A stretch of 64,000 nucleotides of DNA from Strobilurus pachycystidiatus (GCA_019915135.1 JAHLMK010000015.1:1240001-1304000); one strand, 5' to 3'; shown: positions 21,450 through 33,652, numbered from the stretch's first letter. Translations and numbers: made by a program. The notes: generated by a model not told the origin, from the sequence alone.

Positions 21450-22075
21450 CTAATCCAAGACGGTATGTATATGAGCGGCTGGTGATATAAGATGTTGTGG
21501 TGCTTGTTGATGGAGAGAGACAAGAGTGGGCGCCGTGAAAGCGACCCTGAAACGCGCATCCAAGGCTCGGATGCTATGTTCTCGTATGTTTCAGCGGAAA
21601 TCTCACACGCGTATTCATGGACGCGCATGGTAGCATGCAAACAAGACGCGATCGTGGGAACAGCTTAGAACAAGCGTATATTAGATACCGTTTCTCTTGG
21701 GACAGGCGTCCGATTGGGTGTGGTCTCCCTAGTCAGACCTATTATAATATACCAAAATATTTGATGTGACGACGGACGAGTTGTACCATGGTTACTTTTT
21801 GTAAGCTGCTTTGTGCCGTGATGACCTTCGACCATCCTCTCACTCAGCTTCACACGGTTCACAGTCAGTCATTGTCAAGCTGGTTTGTCACCGATGTTCT
21901 TGGATGTTTAGGCGGAAAATCAGAACTTCCATGGCCATGTGTATGACTGTGTATGATCGATATGATCAATAATCATTATCAAGGAAGATGGAGAGACATG
22001 ACATCAGCCAAGTTTCCGCCTCGGCCCTCTATATAGTCCCGTCCAATATCCCTTTCCACAACCACAACCACAACC
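21450..22075. promoter_or_regulatory. Divergent intergenic region between PLC and MDR dehydrogenase
   Basis: About 625 bp with no gene. TATATAG at 22030-22036 lies 46 bp before the ATG of the dehydrogenase and is its likely TATA box; it is followed by a CCACAAC repeat in the leader (22057-22075). Confidence 0.5.
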
Positions 22076-23578
22076 ATGTCGACCCCTACCTCAACACGCG
22101 AACACTACGTGCCCAAGGTGAACTGGGCCCTCTTACTGTAAAATGGCGTCCTGACGATCTCTGATTGACAAGCCCGGTTCCTTCTCTGACTTGGCGGAGA
22201 GGACCACTTCTCTTCCTCCGCTGAAAAACGGCGAAGTCCTCGTCAAGATCCATGCCGTTTCCTTGCAAGTGAGTCGCAATCCCTGCCTCCAATAACCCAC
22301 TCGCTCACCGGCGTGTCTCCAAAAGTATCGCGATATCATGGTGACTACCGGCATTTACCCCACGTAAGTAGCATCCTGTATGTTATCAAATCGTCCCTAG
22401 TGCTCATCTCTTGGATGCTAGGAAAGTCAAGGAATCCGTCGTCCCATGCTCAGATATGGCTGGCGAGGTCATCGTCGTCGGTTCGGAGGTCTCCGAGTGG
22501 AAAGCCGGTGACCGCGTCTGCGCCAACTTCTCGCCTGAGCACATACACGGCGATCCCAGCGCTGCCACGGGACAGGCTGAACTTGGCGGTGCGTCAGACG
22601 GCGTACTCACCCAGTATAAGAGCTTCAAGCCATACGTGAGCCCAAGATTTCCCTTCGTAATTGATCTCGATTTCAACCTCCGTCCTTGATAGAGTCTTGT
22701 GGCGATCCCCGAGCACTTGTCGTATGAAGAGGCTTCTACACTCCCCTGTGCGGCCCTCACGGCCTACAACGCGCTGCTCGGATCTCGCCCTGTGAAAGCA
22801 GGCGACACCGTCCTCGTTCTCGGCACGGGCGGTGTTTCCATGTACGTCTCCGAGTCTTTATCCTACAAGATCCACCTCCTCATTACCTTGAATTTCCCAG
22901 CTTTGGATTGCAATTCGCCGTCGCCTCCGGCGCTACAGTCATCGCCACATCATCGTCAGATGCTAAACTCGAGATTGCGAAAAAATACGGCGCGAAACAT
23001 CTCATCAACTATTCCAAGACTCCTGATTGGGAACAGGAAGTGTACAAGGTTACCAATGGACGCGGTGTCGACCATGTTCTTGAGGTTTGTGTCTACACGC
23101 AAGCACCTAACGATGGGAGCTTACGGATAGTGGTACTTATAGATTGGTGGCAGCGGCACCCTCCTTCGCTCCATGCTGTCCGCTAAGTATGGCGGATTCG
23201 TCCACGTAATCGGTGGTCGCGCCGAGGTACGCAGAACCCCGTCGGATTCGATGGATACCCATGCTGACGTCGCGAGTACAGCCGGGAACTATAGACAGTG
23301 CTTTTGGCCTCACCATTGGCCGAGCAATCACGATGCGTGGTATACGCATTGGCTCTGTCTCGCAGTACGTATCTTCTCCCCTTCAACGCTTGCTATTGAA
23401 TTCGCTGACATCACGCTAAAGGTTTGAAGACATGATTCGCTTGATGAGCGCACACCCCGAAGCAACGCGCCCCGTCGTCGATAAGGTTTTCCCTTTTGCG
23501 CAGACCGTGCAGGCGTTCGAGTACCTGAACTCGCAGGCCCATGTCGGCAAGGTGGTGATTAGTTTGGAGGATTTGTGA
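22076..23578 (+). CDS. Zinc-type alcohol dehydrogenase-like MDR oxidoreductase
   Basis: NAD(P)H-dependent medium-chain dehydrogenase/reductase, probably cytosolic. It starts MSTPTSTREHYVPK, joined over an intron to PGSFSDLAERTTSLPP. The GroES-like domain has VLVKIHAVSLQ, RDIMVTTGIYP, VPCSDMAGEVIVVGS and WKAGDRVCANF. The Rossmann part has LVLGTGGVSIFGLQFAVASGA, then a basic-acidic switch SSSDAKLEIAKKYGA, then LINYSKTPDWEQEV and GGRGVDHVLEVGG-like wording. It ends FEYLNSQAHVGKVVISLEDL. The catalytic-zinc ligand set of classical ADH is not obvious (no GHE motif), so a quinone-oxidoreductase-like enzyme is also possible. Introns are about 50 nt. It has a TATA box and is divergent from PLC. Confidence 0.88.
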
Positions 23579-23686
23579 GCTGTGTAGGCTCATGGTGGTA
23601 TCATGGGACACGGATAAGTAGCGGTTGTACTGTAGCTCTCCTACGCACCCATTAGTGCGGCACCAGTGTAGAACAAAGAAAAAAAA

Positions 23687-24161
23687 TTAGTCAAGCTGAC
23701 GTCCAAAGTCAGGATGGCGGTCCGGGCCGTCATAGGAATGCGCCACGAGAGTCTTGGCATAAGCAGGAACCTGCGGACAATTGATTGAGACTAGTAACAA
23801 AGTTGAAGACTCGAGCAAGAGCCAGTGTCAGTCCTTGTAGTTGACTGACCCAGGCATAGATATCCTGTACTCCGAGAGTTTGTTGACCTATGTGATTCTC
23901 TACCCATTCTGAGTAAGTTCCAAGCAATGCGTGATGGACGGTACCGCGAGTCAGTCCTGCAATGGTACAGAGGTACATCCCTAACGGAAGTTCATTGCCG
24001 CCAGTTAATTCATCCCGATCTGTCATCGCGTCGGCGCGCCATGCACATTCAAGTTGGCATGAGCGCGAGTCAAGGTAGGAAACGTGGATGTATGGACAGG
24101 CGCCGCTCCTAATAGAACGCCATGCAAGGTTGCGAATCAAAATCAATTCATACAAAACCAT
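23687..24161 (-). CDS. Uncharacterised small protein (start uncertain)
   Basis: Minus-strand reading open from the ATG at 24161, with an inner ATG at 24026 (MTDRDELTGGNELPLG). It reads HHALLGTYSEWVENHIGQQ and VQDIYAWVSQLQGLTLALAR, then a 40-nt candidate intron (23810-23771), then VPAYAKTLVAHSYDGPDRHP and the end DFGRQLD. The composition on both sides of the splice is protein-like, which is why I accept it. The product would be 99 residues from 24026 or 144 from 24161. No family is recognised and no signal peptide is clear. It is convergent with the MDR dehydrogenase, 108 bp away. Confidence 0.45.
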
Positions 24162-24269
24162 ACATGTACTAGTAGTGAATCCTGCTCAACCACCAGGTAA
24201 TAGATCGGTCAAACCCGCTAAGGAACATGAAAATCGTAAAAAGAAGAAATTGTAGTCAAACAAATGCGC

Positions 24270-25551
24270 CTAACTCTTGCCATTGCGTAGACGCTCAATC
24301 TCGGAAGCCATTTCTGCCATTTCTTTACCAATGGCAGCTCCTCTGGCTTCAGCGGCGGCTGTTCTCGCTTCAGCGGCGGCTATGTCGGCTCCCAGTTGAT
24401 CCTGTTGATGCAGGTAAAGTGCCTGACTCTGCATAAGTTTGTTGAGAGACAGGTAGAGACAAGTAATCATTACAGACCTCTTTTGCTGCAGAAAGCTCCT
24501 CTCTGTTGAGAGCCCATTGCTCTTGATATGCCTCCTGGAGGGCCGGCAGTTTATGCTCTTCCGGTAGCTGAGCGATTGCTGCCAGCGGGATGCCCGCCCA
24601 TTTCTTCTGCTTTCCCCAACCCTTCTTGTGTGTTACGGAAACCCTCGTCTCTGAGGTCATGAGGTTCCAGAGCATGCCCGCGAACCAATAGGATTGAGTC
24701 GTCACGACGTTGTAGGCGGTCGATTCCCGGCTCAAGACACATGCCATCGTGAGGAGTTCTTCCAGGCGGAACTGAATGTTCTCTCTTTTGAAGCTGACCT
24801 GCATGAGGGAATGCGACGGCGGGTCGTCGTTCATTGATCGTCCAAGCCTGTAGGACACTTCAAGCGTGCCAACAGGGTTGGGTTTGCTAAAATGCAAGTC
24901 AGAGGACCAGGCAACCGGCTGGCTGACACTCGAGACAGAGAGTGTGGACTTTGAGGCGGGCCTTCCCGCTGGCACGGGGGAGCCAGAGCGGCTTGGCGGC
25001 AAAGGAGGGCTCGTTGGAGCAGGCAGGGCCTGGAGGGGTTTTGGGGAAGCGTCTGCATCTGACGCCAACGGGTTCGTCTGTTCTACGCGGCAATCAGCAT
25101 TGCGCATCGGTGAAATGTGCAACGGCTCACCATCAACCACGACTGTCGGAGGGCCGTCATCTGGTGTAACGTTCTGCTGCTTTTTGCCAGCCTCGACTTG
25201 ATTCTGTAAATTCTTTGCCTCCCGCGGAGTACTACTGAAACGCTCTAGCCTGGCCACACCCCTCTCCACAACGGTGCCATTCTCATCCAGGAGCTCGAGC
25301 CAAGCAACGACGTATTCGTGCTGGCTACCGGACTTATACTTGTAGAACGTGGCATGCCTGACAGACCAATTGCCGATGTCCAGTGGTGAGACCAGTTGTA
25401 AAGTCCTCAGTAGACCGCGCGCAGACTGTCCAGCAATGCCGTCATCAAAGACGGGAGCATTGCCGATAACTCGATGTGCCGTAGAGGAAGATGAAGCGTT
25501 CCAAGGCACGAAGAAACTGATGAAGCGCTTGAGTTGAGAGAGGATGTCCAT
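24270..25551 (-). CDS. Uncharacterised protein with C-terminal coiled coil
   Basis: Exons 25551-24478 and 24428-24270 splice in phase 0 over a 49-nt intron to 410 residues, MDILSQLKRFISFFVPWNAS to ERLRNGKS. The N-terminal half has AHRVIGNAPVFDDG and a beta-rich stretch HATFYKYKSGSQHEYVVAWLEL. The centre is Pro/Ser-rich low complexity. A second ordered region contains QVSFKRENIQFRLEELLTMA and QSYWFAGMLWNLM. The tail is a helical coiled coil with a repeated AAAEAR unit. I do not recognise a named family and propose no function. The ATG at 25551 is the natural start. Confidence 0.7.
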
Positions 25552-27249
25552 TTCAGAACTGAGGGAGGACGGCGAGGCGCTTCAATGATATGGTCGACAG
25601 CAGGCAGCGTGTAAGCAGCGCGTATGCCAAACAAGCTCAAGTCAAGAAGCGCGCAACGAGTGATGACGAGCAAGCTGTTTCGAGCCGGGCGCACGAGTAA
25701 ATTGAAGCAACGTGCCATTGACCTTTGAGCTTTGATGTAAGTTGTGCGGCGTGCCGCCGATTCGCCTTGAAAATCGTCAAGCTCCCAGTGATTCTAAGCT
25801 CGCTCCTTGAGAAATGCATCAATGATGATAGCCACTGAACTTGAACACTTACCCTTCTATTATTACTCTCCCATTTACCGCATCACAGTCTCAACTTGGT
25901 ATGGGGTAAGAGGGAGATCGATCGTCGCATGTTGTAACACCTCTTCAGGCTCTTGATCCGAACCACCAACATGTCACAACGTTGAATTATGGATATCTCC
26001 AAGCCTACTGGAAAACTCCAAAGCTCGAGGGACCATCTCCAAATTCCCACTCATTTCCGAGGCAAACATTCAGCCCTCCTATGGCCAGCTCTGAGGACGA
26101 GAAAACACGAAAAATAGTGAATGTTATTATTGGACCGTATGTTGTTAACGTTGTTCTCTCTTGTGTCTATCTTTGTTTGACGTTGTGCCATGGTCTGACC
26201 TTCAAATACGTTCATCTCTGTTATCCTCTTGAGGAGGGATGCTACCGCTAATCGCCACCGCGTCAATTGTCCACAAATCTCGAAATGGTCATTCTTGTGG
26301 TGCACGCAGCGTCCGACTGGGGCGCGTCATATCGATGCGTAGAGCTCGGAAGGATCGTCTATATGGTGCTCTGTACCAATTCAATACAGGACACGCGTCT
26401 ACCACATGCTCTCCATTTTACAGCACGAGGATGAGGCAAGTATACGGTACTATACGCGTCCTGGACGCGTCTCACGAGCCTTGTTTGCCCCAATCTGGGT
26501 GCGTCTACCTATTTTACCTCCACAGGCGGTCCTCGTGGCGAGAGAGAGAAGCGTGCATTTCTGCACTGTAAGTGTGACGTACACTATCTCTGATGTCTCT
26601 ATCAATACGAACGTCTGATGCAAAGTCTGTTAGAGTCGAAGACGAGAACAACACGGAGATTACGGAGTTCGACAGGATCGCGCTCACGCGGCATACACGA
26701 GCAATCTCTTTCATCCGGGCTTTCCTCAGTAGCGCTTCCATCTAGCGCGCTGAGGTGAGCCCCTTCCTTCAACTTATCGCAAAGACACTTACTTATTACA
26801 TACCTAGTACTTACATCGTGTATCTAGGTATAGTAGCGCTTCCATCTAGCGCGCTGAGTACTTACATCGTGTATCTAGTTCCAACAAAGTCCCCCGCTGT
26901 ATTCTCTAGAGGAGCCCGGGGCTGCAAGGAACGGGCACTAAACGACGTCGATAGACGCTTATCTCAGCGTTCTACGCTGCTCTACGGTACCGCATTTCAG
27001 CCGACACAGACGATGACGAATCAATGAATTTTCGATGATAGAGACACTGACCGAGCCGAGTCAGATTCTGTATACAAAAGTACATGATTCAATTGATTGT
27101 CAACCCAGCATGAATCAGCGACGTGTAGGGACGTGCATTACCCAGCAACCACACGCGGTAAGAAGGTGAGTGACTACACATTAGTGTCCCCTCAGGAGAA
27201 TATAAGTACAAGATTCCGGCTGGATTGCTCTGTGCACCCAATATCAGAA
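25552..27249. other. Gene-poor spacer with direct repeats
   Basis: About 1.7 kb without a supported gene. A weak frame starting MASSEDEKTRKIVNVIIG at 26081 looks like a possible gene start but has no continuation I can defend. Two short direct repeats occur at 26729-26880 (listed separately). Confidence 0.4.
26729..26880. repeat. Two interleaved direct repeats
   Basis: The unit AGTAGCGCTTCCATCTAGCG (continuing to GCTGAG) occurs near 26730-26755 and again near 26832-26857. The unit AGTACTTACATCGTGTATCT occurs near 26808-26828 and again near 26857-26877. The order A-B-A-B suggests a local duplication of about 100 bp with partial divergence. Confidence 0.6.
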
Positions 27250-27787
27250 ATGACATCCCCAGACTCATACATGCCACTTGGTGGCGATGGCTGGACCACC
27301 AAAGACAGGGCTACTGCTACCTGCTTTTGTGGTGCTGTACAGCTCTCATTCGTACGTGGAAATCCTCAAGTGATCGTCGGCTGTGTTTTGACCACCTTTC
27401 TTTTAGCCAACCGAGGGTGAAGGTCTGGTCGAGACTTTCATATGCAACTGTACCGATTGCCGCAAGGTCACCGCCTCCATGTTCGCGTCAAACTTCACCG
27501 TCGCGAACTCATCGCTCAAGCACGAGCGCGGACAGAACAAGCTCACCAAATACGCCCAATCCAGAACCGTTGCAACTGGCAACACCATGGAGAACAGCTT
27601 CTGCTCCATCTGCGGAACGCTGATGTACAGACGCAGCAGCGGCACACCGGAGTTGAGCTTCCTCAGGATCGGGACTGTGGATGATTTCAATCTGCACGAG
27701 ACGAAGCTCAAGCCGAGGGTTGAGGTATTCGTGAAGGATCGGGTTAGCTGGTTGACTGGTGCCACAGACGTTGAACAACACCAATGA
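27250..27787 (+). CDS. GFA/CENP-V family zinc protein (Mss4-like fold)
   Basis: Two exons, 27250-27351 and 27407-27787, splice in phase 0 to 160 residues. Zinc-binding motifs of the glutathione-dependent formaldehyde-activating (GFA) family are present: TCFCGAVQLSF near the N-terminus, CNCTDCRKVTASMFASNF, then FCSICGTLMYRRSSG. The C-terminal part reads ELSFLRIGTVDDF. Family members bind structural and catalytic zinc; most fungal members have no proven substrate, so an activity on formaldehyde adducts is only a family label. The ATG at 27250 gives MTSPDSYMPLGGDGW; upstream in-frame codons lack a better start. Confidence 0.88.
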
Positions 27788-28268
27788 AACCACTTGTACG
27801 TGACAAAGTGCAAATTTGAAAGTGGACGTTAACAGTTGACCACAGGCAGGGCGGTTGATCGATCGATCATGATCAATGTGCGCCGCGGCGGGCCTTACTA
27901 TATCTGTACTCTTTTCCTCCCATAGAGCACCGAACAATCTGCATGTCGTGTGAGACCTACATCATCACATCTTTGCCCTCTACATGATACATCATGAACA
28001 AACCCTTCAAATTCACGAATGTCAAGCTTTCATCCCGCCGAAGGCTATGATACGCATTCAGCGCTTCATCTCCAAAAAATGTCTTGCGAAAATAACTTAC
28101 TTAGTGTGATAGCAAGCTCGAACAACGCTCGTCGGTAGTTTGACATAAGCATCATTTTGGTGATCGCCCTCTCACCTGCTGCGAAGGAAGGTGCCATGTT
28201 ATAGATGCATGTAAGGAGATGTATATCGCGGGGATAAGATCATAGCATAGTGTACATTCAGAGGGTGA
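27788..28268. other. Intergenic region
   Basis: About 480 bp between the convergent stops of the GFA gene and eIF2-beta. It contains a GATCGATCGATCATGATC palindrome-rich patch near 27858. No gene seen. Confidence 0.4.
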
Positions 28269-29550
28269 CTAGCCCGTCTTGTTCTTACTCCTCTTTCCAA
28301 CCTGGGCTTGGAATCCACTCTTGATGGCGTTGACACTACGACGACTCCCACAGGATTCGCATGACATGAAGAAAATGCGGTTCTCCTTGGTGAGAAGCGT
28401 GTCGGGCGATTTGCAGGTCTTGCAAGTGACGTATTCGACTTTAACGCATTGAGATTTTGTGGAAAGCGTATGAGCCGACAATGAGTACTCACCGATATAC
28501 CGTCGCAGAACGTTCTCAACCTGCTTTTGCTGGAAACGACCTTTGATGACGAGGCGTCCGGCACCGTCGACACTGCCAGTGGTACCCATTTCAGAGAACA
28601 AAAATTGTATAACGTGTTCGGGCTGATGACGCAGTGAGTAGCTTGTCGCTAGAGATGCAATCGAGTAACGTACCTGTCGATGCATCTTTTTGCAGATATC
28701 GGTGACGTTGGCAAAGATGGAACGCTTGTTGCCTTCTCTGTGAATAGATGGAGGGGCGATTGTGTAGCGTTTTACAGATGAAGTCGAGAGGAGAGATGGA
28801 TTGGCGGCGTGGAGGAGGGAGTAGAAACGCGTCAGAAGCTGGGCAAGATGTGAGATTGTGAGGCGGACAAGATGCGCATGCAGCATACCTCTGGATATGT
28901 GTAGTCGCGGTCGGTCTTCAGCCATGCCTCTCCGCCGCCTTCGACAGTTGGTGCGTCGGGCTGAGCGAACGGATCATCGCCGAGCTCGGCTTCATCGATG
29001 TTGTCGAGATTTGGGTTCGCCTCCACCTCGTCGTCGTCATCGTCACCCTTGGACTTTGATTCGTTGAGCTCCTTCTCGAAAGCTTCCAGATCAAAAGCAG
29101 CCTTTTTCTTGGATGATTTCTTCTTCTTCTTGAGATCGGAGAAGTCGAGGTCGTCGCCAGCGGGAGCAGCAGCAGCGGGTGCGGTGGTGGGTGTGGATGT
29201 GCCCGAGTCATCGCCCTTGGCCACGATCAGCGAAGAGGCCCAGTCGGCATGCAGCAAGTACTTACCAAGTCGAGGGGAATCTCCTTCTTTTTCTTCTTCT
29301 TCTTCATATCGCCAAACATTGACTTGAGCTCATCGTCCTCCTTCGTCTCCTTCTCATCACCCTTGAGCATCATCTCGTGCGCGGTCGCTGGACCGAGATC
29401 GACCGCCTCGCCATTCGTGGTAGTGTTGTCGATGGTCTCGGGGGCGGGCGTGGTGGGGTCGGCGTCGGCACCAAGCGGATCCTCGGTGAAGGCGACGATC
29501 TTTTTCTTACGCTTTTTGAGCGACGGGTCGAATAATGGTTCTTCAGACAT
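28269..29550 (-). CDS. Translation initiation factor eIF2 beta subunit
   Basis: Subunit of the eIF2 GTPase complex that carries initiator Met-tRNA to the 40S ribosome. It starts [19 protein letters not shown]. Three lysine blocks that bind eIF2B/eIF5 are visible: KKRKKK, a KKKKKKK run near residue 85 and [10 protein letters not shown]. An acidic stretch ([17 protein letters not shown]) precedes the conserved core: [12 protein letters not shown] joined to [16 protein letters not shown], then [16 protein letters not shown] and [39 protein letters not shown] follows. The zinc ribbon has CKTC near [11 protein letters not shown] and CESC near FMSCESCGS. Several introns lie in the core. The gene is complete and divergent from ATP synthase gamma, 123 bp apart. 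Confidence 0.96.
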
Positions 29551-29673
29551 GATGTCAATGAGCGCAGGAGGTGACTCGATCTAGCATCTCATGCTTACCC
29601 GGGGGACGACCGTGGGAAACACCCGCACCCCGAAATTGGCCGACAATGGCCTCCTCCTCCCTCCCTCACTGCC
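29551..29673. promoter_or_regulatory. Shared 123-bp divergent promoter, eIF2-beta / ATP synthase gamma
   Basis: Start codons at 29550 (-) and 29674 (+) leave only 123 bp for two housekeeping promoters. No TATA box is visible; the sequence is CT/GA-biased next to the ATG of the gamma gene. Confidence 0.6.
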
Positions 29674-30730
29674 ATGTTTGCCCGCCAATCGCTCTCGCGC
29701 GTCGCAGCGCAGTCGTCGTCGCTGGCAGCGACCCGCGCCGGGGCCAGAAACATGGCCACCCTCCGCGAAATTGAGCTCCGTCTCAAGTCTGTGCGCAACA
29801 TCCAGAAAATTACCGGTGTATGCCAACCATCTGCGCCTTTTTGCTAAATTGATTCGACTTGCTTATAGACCATGAAAATGATTGCGTCTGCTGGTCTGGC
29901 GAAAGCTCAGCGTGGCATGGTGGCTGCCAAGCAGTACGGAGATGCCAACGCGGGTGAGTCCCCCCATCTTTATTTGCCCTTCAATGTTCAACGTCGATCG
30001 CAGAGGTGTTCGCAAATTCCGACGAGCCAACCACCGGCAAGAAGCTCGTCATCGTCATCTCTTCCGACAAGGGTCTCTGCGGTGGTATCCACTCCTCCGT
30101 CACCAAAGCTACCCGTCGCGCATTCATTGGTGGAGAGGACTCGCCCACCAAAGTTCACATTGAGGCCGACTCCCCCATCATGATCATTGGCGACAAGGCT
30201 AAGGCCCAGCTGGCGCGTGTGCACGCCCAGAACATTCAGCTCACCTTCAACCAAATTGGTCGAGATGTCCCGACCTTTGCCGATGCCGCTGGCGTGGCAG
30301 ACCTCATTCTCACCAGCGGTGTCGAGTACGACTCCGTCGTCTTGGTGTACAACAAGTTCGTGTCCGCCATCTCGTACGAAGCCGCTGCACTGGAAATAAA
30401 GGGCGAGAAGGCCCTCGCTGCAAGCGAGAACTTCAAGGTGTACGAGATGGAGGATGACTTTACCAAGGACCTCGCTCAATTCTCCCTCGCCAACGCCCTC
30501 TACTCCGCACTCGTCGAGGGCCACGCGTCTGAGATCTCTGCCCGCCGAAACGCCATGGACAACGCGTCCAAGAACGCTACGGACATGATTAGCTCCCTAC
30601 AGATGCAGTACAATCGTGGTCGCCAAGCCGCTATCACCAACGAACTGGTCGACATTATTACTGGTATGTCACCTTGCGCCATCTTCTTGGCTTTTTTTGT
30701 TCATTTCTCCCAGGTGCCAGTGCTCTGTGA
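29674..30730 (+). CDS. ATP3: Mitochondrial ATP synthase gamma subunit
   Basis: Central-stalk subunit of F1-ATPase in the mitochondrial matrix. The N-terminal MFARQSLSRVAAQSSS is a basic, Ser/Ala-rich presequence; the mature part begins near MATLREIELRLKSVRNIQKIT. The next block is TMKMIASAGLAKAQRGM, followed by VIVISSDKGLCGGIHSS. The C-terminal helix has EISARRNAMDNASKNA and QYNRGRQAAITNELVDIITG, ending GASAL after the last intron (stop 30728-30730). All gamma landmarks are present. At the KIT/TMKM splice the residue usually K or S reads G if the donor is after ACCGGT. It is head-to-head with eIF2-beta. Confidence 0.96.
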
Positions 30731-31135
30731 GCGGTCAGGAAGTAGTGGTATGTCTTTTTAACTCCACCCATATTAGCCGACCTCATGTTCTTCCAGTGTC
30801 GAGTATAGACGTCGTAATGGATAAATTTGCATCAATTGACACCTCGCGCCCCGCGGTCTCTTCCAATTCCGTAGGCTAGACAGAAGTTCTTCTTTTTCAC
30901 ACCTCATCTTCTTGTTTGCGGTCATGAATGATCCCAGTTGTGCTCGGACGATAGCTTCCAGCGTGCTGTAATCGTTTTAATGGCGGCTGTAATGTTTGTC
31001 ACTTTGAGAACCCGGAGATGTGAAAGTATCGTATTTGACGCGATCAGCTGGCCAGTGGCCGCTTCTCGCATTGACAACCACATGATATACACCACGAAAT
31101 CTGAAGGATGACGTTGTACTTCGTCCTAGCCAACC
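30731..31135. other. Intergenic region
   Basis: About 400 bp between ATP3 and the GMC gene. It holds the ATP3 3' end and the GMC promoter; no TATA box or other gene is evident. Confidence 0.4.
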
Positions 31136-33652
31136 ATGATCAGCAGCCTTCTCATCCATCTCCCTGTCGCTCTGTACTTCCTCGTTCTTTCTTTCGTTGC
31201 GGCGCAGTGCCCCGACTCATCTCAAGCGGAATATGACTACATCGTGGTCGGTTCTGGTTTGTCTGTTATGTCCACATTCTGTTCCTCAATTCTGAGCCAG
31301 CATGCAGGTGCTGGCGGCGGTCCGCTTGCTGCACGCTTGGCCGAGGCGGGCTTTTCTGGTAAGGCCGTCTTCTTGGTGACGGATGAGCTTGATCTAACGT
31401 CTCGTCTACAGTGCTTGTGGTAGACGCCGGCAACGATATAACCACCATCAACACGACCATTCCTCTCTATTTCATCCGTGCCATTGAGGGCAAGTGTCCG
31501 CCAATGCTGTTCAATGTCTGCTCACAAGGCTGTGTGTAGACGAGGCCCTTGAGCTTGCTTACACGGTAGACGAGTATCCTCCGGGCTACAAATACCAGAA
31601 GAACTCCTGGTATCCTCGGTCGCGCGCTTTGGGTGGCTCCACAGTGAGTTTGATTCTTTTTCTGACGCTAGTTGAGATCTAACGCCACGCAGGTACACAA
31701 TGCCCTCATCAATATCATTGCCGACACGCGTTCCGATTTTGACGGTCTCGCGACTATGTTCAATGATTCGACGTGGTCACGGAATAGCATGCAGAACTAT
31801 TTTAAGAAGCTCGAAAGACATGTGTATCCTGTCTTGAACAACGATCATGGGACGGACGGGTGGCTGACTACCAACCTCAATCCAGTCCTAGTTGCCTTGG
31901 AGCCTCAGAATTTCGGTCAGTAACTTTTCGCCCGGTGTATCGGCCAACGGACTGACCGGCCTCTAGATCTTCAAATCGCATCTTTCATCCTCTCCATCGC
32001 GGGGTCCAGTATTCCTGCTTTGCTTGAAAGATTACCGCAATCCCTTTTGACTGATTCATCCTTCTTGAATGACCTACCACTCCTCATCGACCTCAACAGC
32101 ATTGCCGGTGACGATGCAATTGGCTTGACCATGCCGAGCTTCACCACTACAGAGAATTATCGTCGGTCATCCGTTCGGGACAGATTAGCTTCCGTTCAAG
32201 ACACGGCGGGTGGTCGCTTGACGTTTAGTCTGGAGACTCTCGCAACGAAAGTCCTGACGTGCTCAGAGTCCATCAACGGTACTCTCAAGGCCTATGGCGT
32301 CGAAATTGCCCAGGGCGCAGCTCTCCCTGTTGCTGGTAATTTTCACGGAAAGGAAGATCTTCATCCTGTGGCAGTGACCGCAGGAAAAGAAGTCATCATT
32401 AGTGCGGGAGCGTTTCAGACTCCCCAGCTGGTACGTCCTCAGTCTGAAGCCGGTTCCTCTTCTTAGATACCCTATAGCTTATGGTATGCTGACGCTTACT
32501 GGTCCACAGTTCATCACTTGACGCTCAATTTCTAGCTCTCTGGTATCGGCGATCGAGACCATCTGCAAAGTTTCGGAATCGAGACTGTTGTTGACTTGCC
32601 AGGAGTTGGAACCAACATGCAAGGTGGTCATTACTACCTCACTCGCCGCTTTCCGCTCTGACCGACCCATTAGACCATGATGAGATTGGCGTGATTTGGA
32701 GGATGAAACAGAATTACTCGCTTTTCAACGGCTGTGGCTTCCGTGCCAATCCTGACGAAGACCCATGCCTGGAATACAACCTCGAAGGCCATCCGAATCT
32801 CTACTCGTTCGGTGGAACCCTCTTCTCTGACACTTCAAAGTCACGCGAGGAATACACAGAGCCCGACATGCTGACATATTGGCAACCAGCGTATTTCAGA
32901 GGATTCGTTCAAGGTAAAGTGACGATCTGAACGTATGGTCTTGTTGTCGTTCTTGACTCACCATTCAAGGATTTGCACAAGACTTCATCGATCATCCCAA
33001 CTCTGTCAGCGCGATACACCTCAAGGCTCATCCGTCGTCCCGGGGCACAGTGCGCTTGACTGGTCCTCATCCACAGGACCCTCTGGACATCGAGAAGAAT
33101 CAGTTTCAAAGCGCCAATGGAACTCGAGACGTCGAGGACCTTCGGGAAGCTATCAAAAGATCGCGCCAGATCATGAAGAGATTGCCTGTAGCACTTTACG
33201 TCGAAGAGGAGATCTTCCCGGGCGAGCAGGCACAGACCGACGAAGAGATTGAGGACCATATATACAGCAACGTCTTCGGTCAGTATCACTATGCCAAGTG
33301 AGAGGTGTAACTCTCTGATGGAGGGCGCGCGCGCTATAGGTCATCATATTTGCTGTACCTGTCCCATGGGAGTCGATGACGGTACGTATATACATTTGTC
33401 GCAAGTGATGTACTGAAGCAGCGCTCTGTGTATAGATGAGTACGCCGTGCTCGATGGAGACTTTCGAGTACGTGGCGTTCAGAATCTCCGTGTAGTGGAT
33501 GCCAGCTCTTGGCCCGTGGTTCCAGGGTATTTCGTTACCACGCTAATATACATGGTACGTGCCACCTGCCAAAAATACGCGATTGGCTGACTGTCGTATA
33601 GATATCTGAAAAGGCTGCTCAAGTTATCATAAACGCTGCTCAGTCCGGGTAG
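31136..33652 (+). CDS. Secreted GMC oxidoreductase (aryl-alcohol-oxidase-like)
   Basis: FAD-dependent glucose-methanol-choline family enzyme, predicted extracellular. The signal peptide is MISSLLIHLPVALYFLVLSFVAA. The Rossmann motif YDYIVVGSGAGGGPLAARLAE is built across an intron. The second FAD loop has SRALGGSTVHN, split by an intron, and the GMC signature is in VIISAGAFQTPQLLSGIGD. The C-terminal catalytic block is HHICCTCPMGVDD, then NLRVVDASSWPVVPGYF and VTTLIYMISEKAAQVI. All blocks join over introns of about 45-60 nt, so the gene seems intact. Substrate is unknown (aryl alcohols are a guess from the subfamily). As an O2-reducing oxidase it would make H2O2, which the adjacent downstream peroxygenase could use. 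A dehydrogenase role without H2O2 release is an alternative. Confidence 0.9.

Noticed and set aside
26081..26251. Possible small membrane protein starting MASSEDEK
   Set aside because: One hydrophobic stretch only, ends quickly, and no further exons of a known membrane family could be linked.
29988..30524. 178-codon minus-strand frame opposite ATP3
   Set aside because: Antisense shadow of the ATP synthase gamma coding exon.
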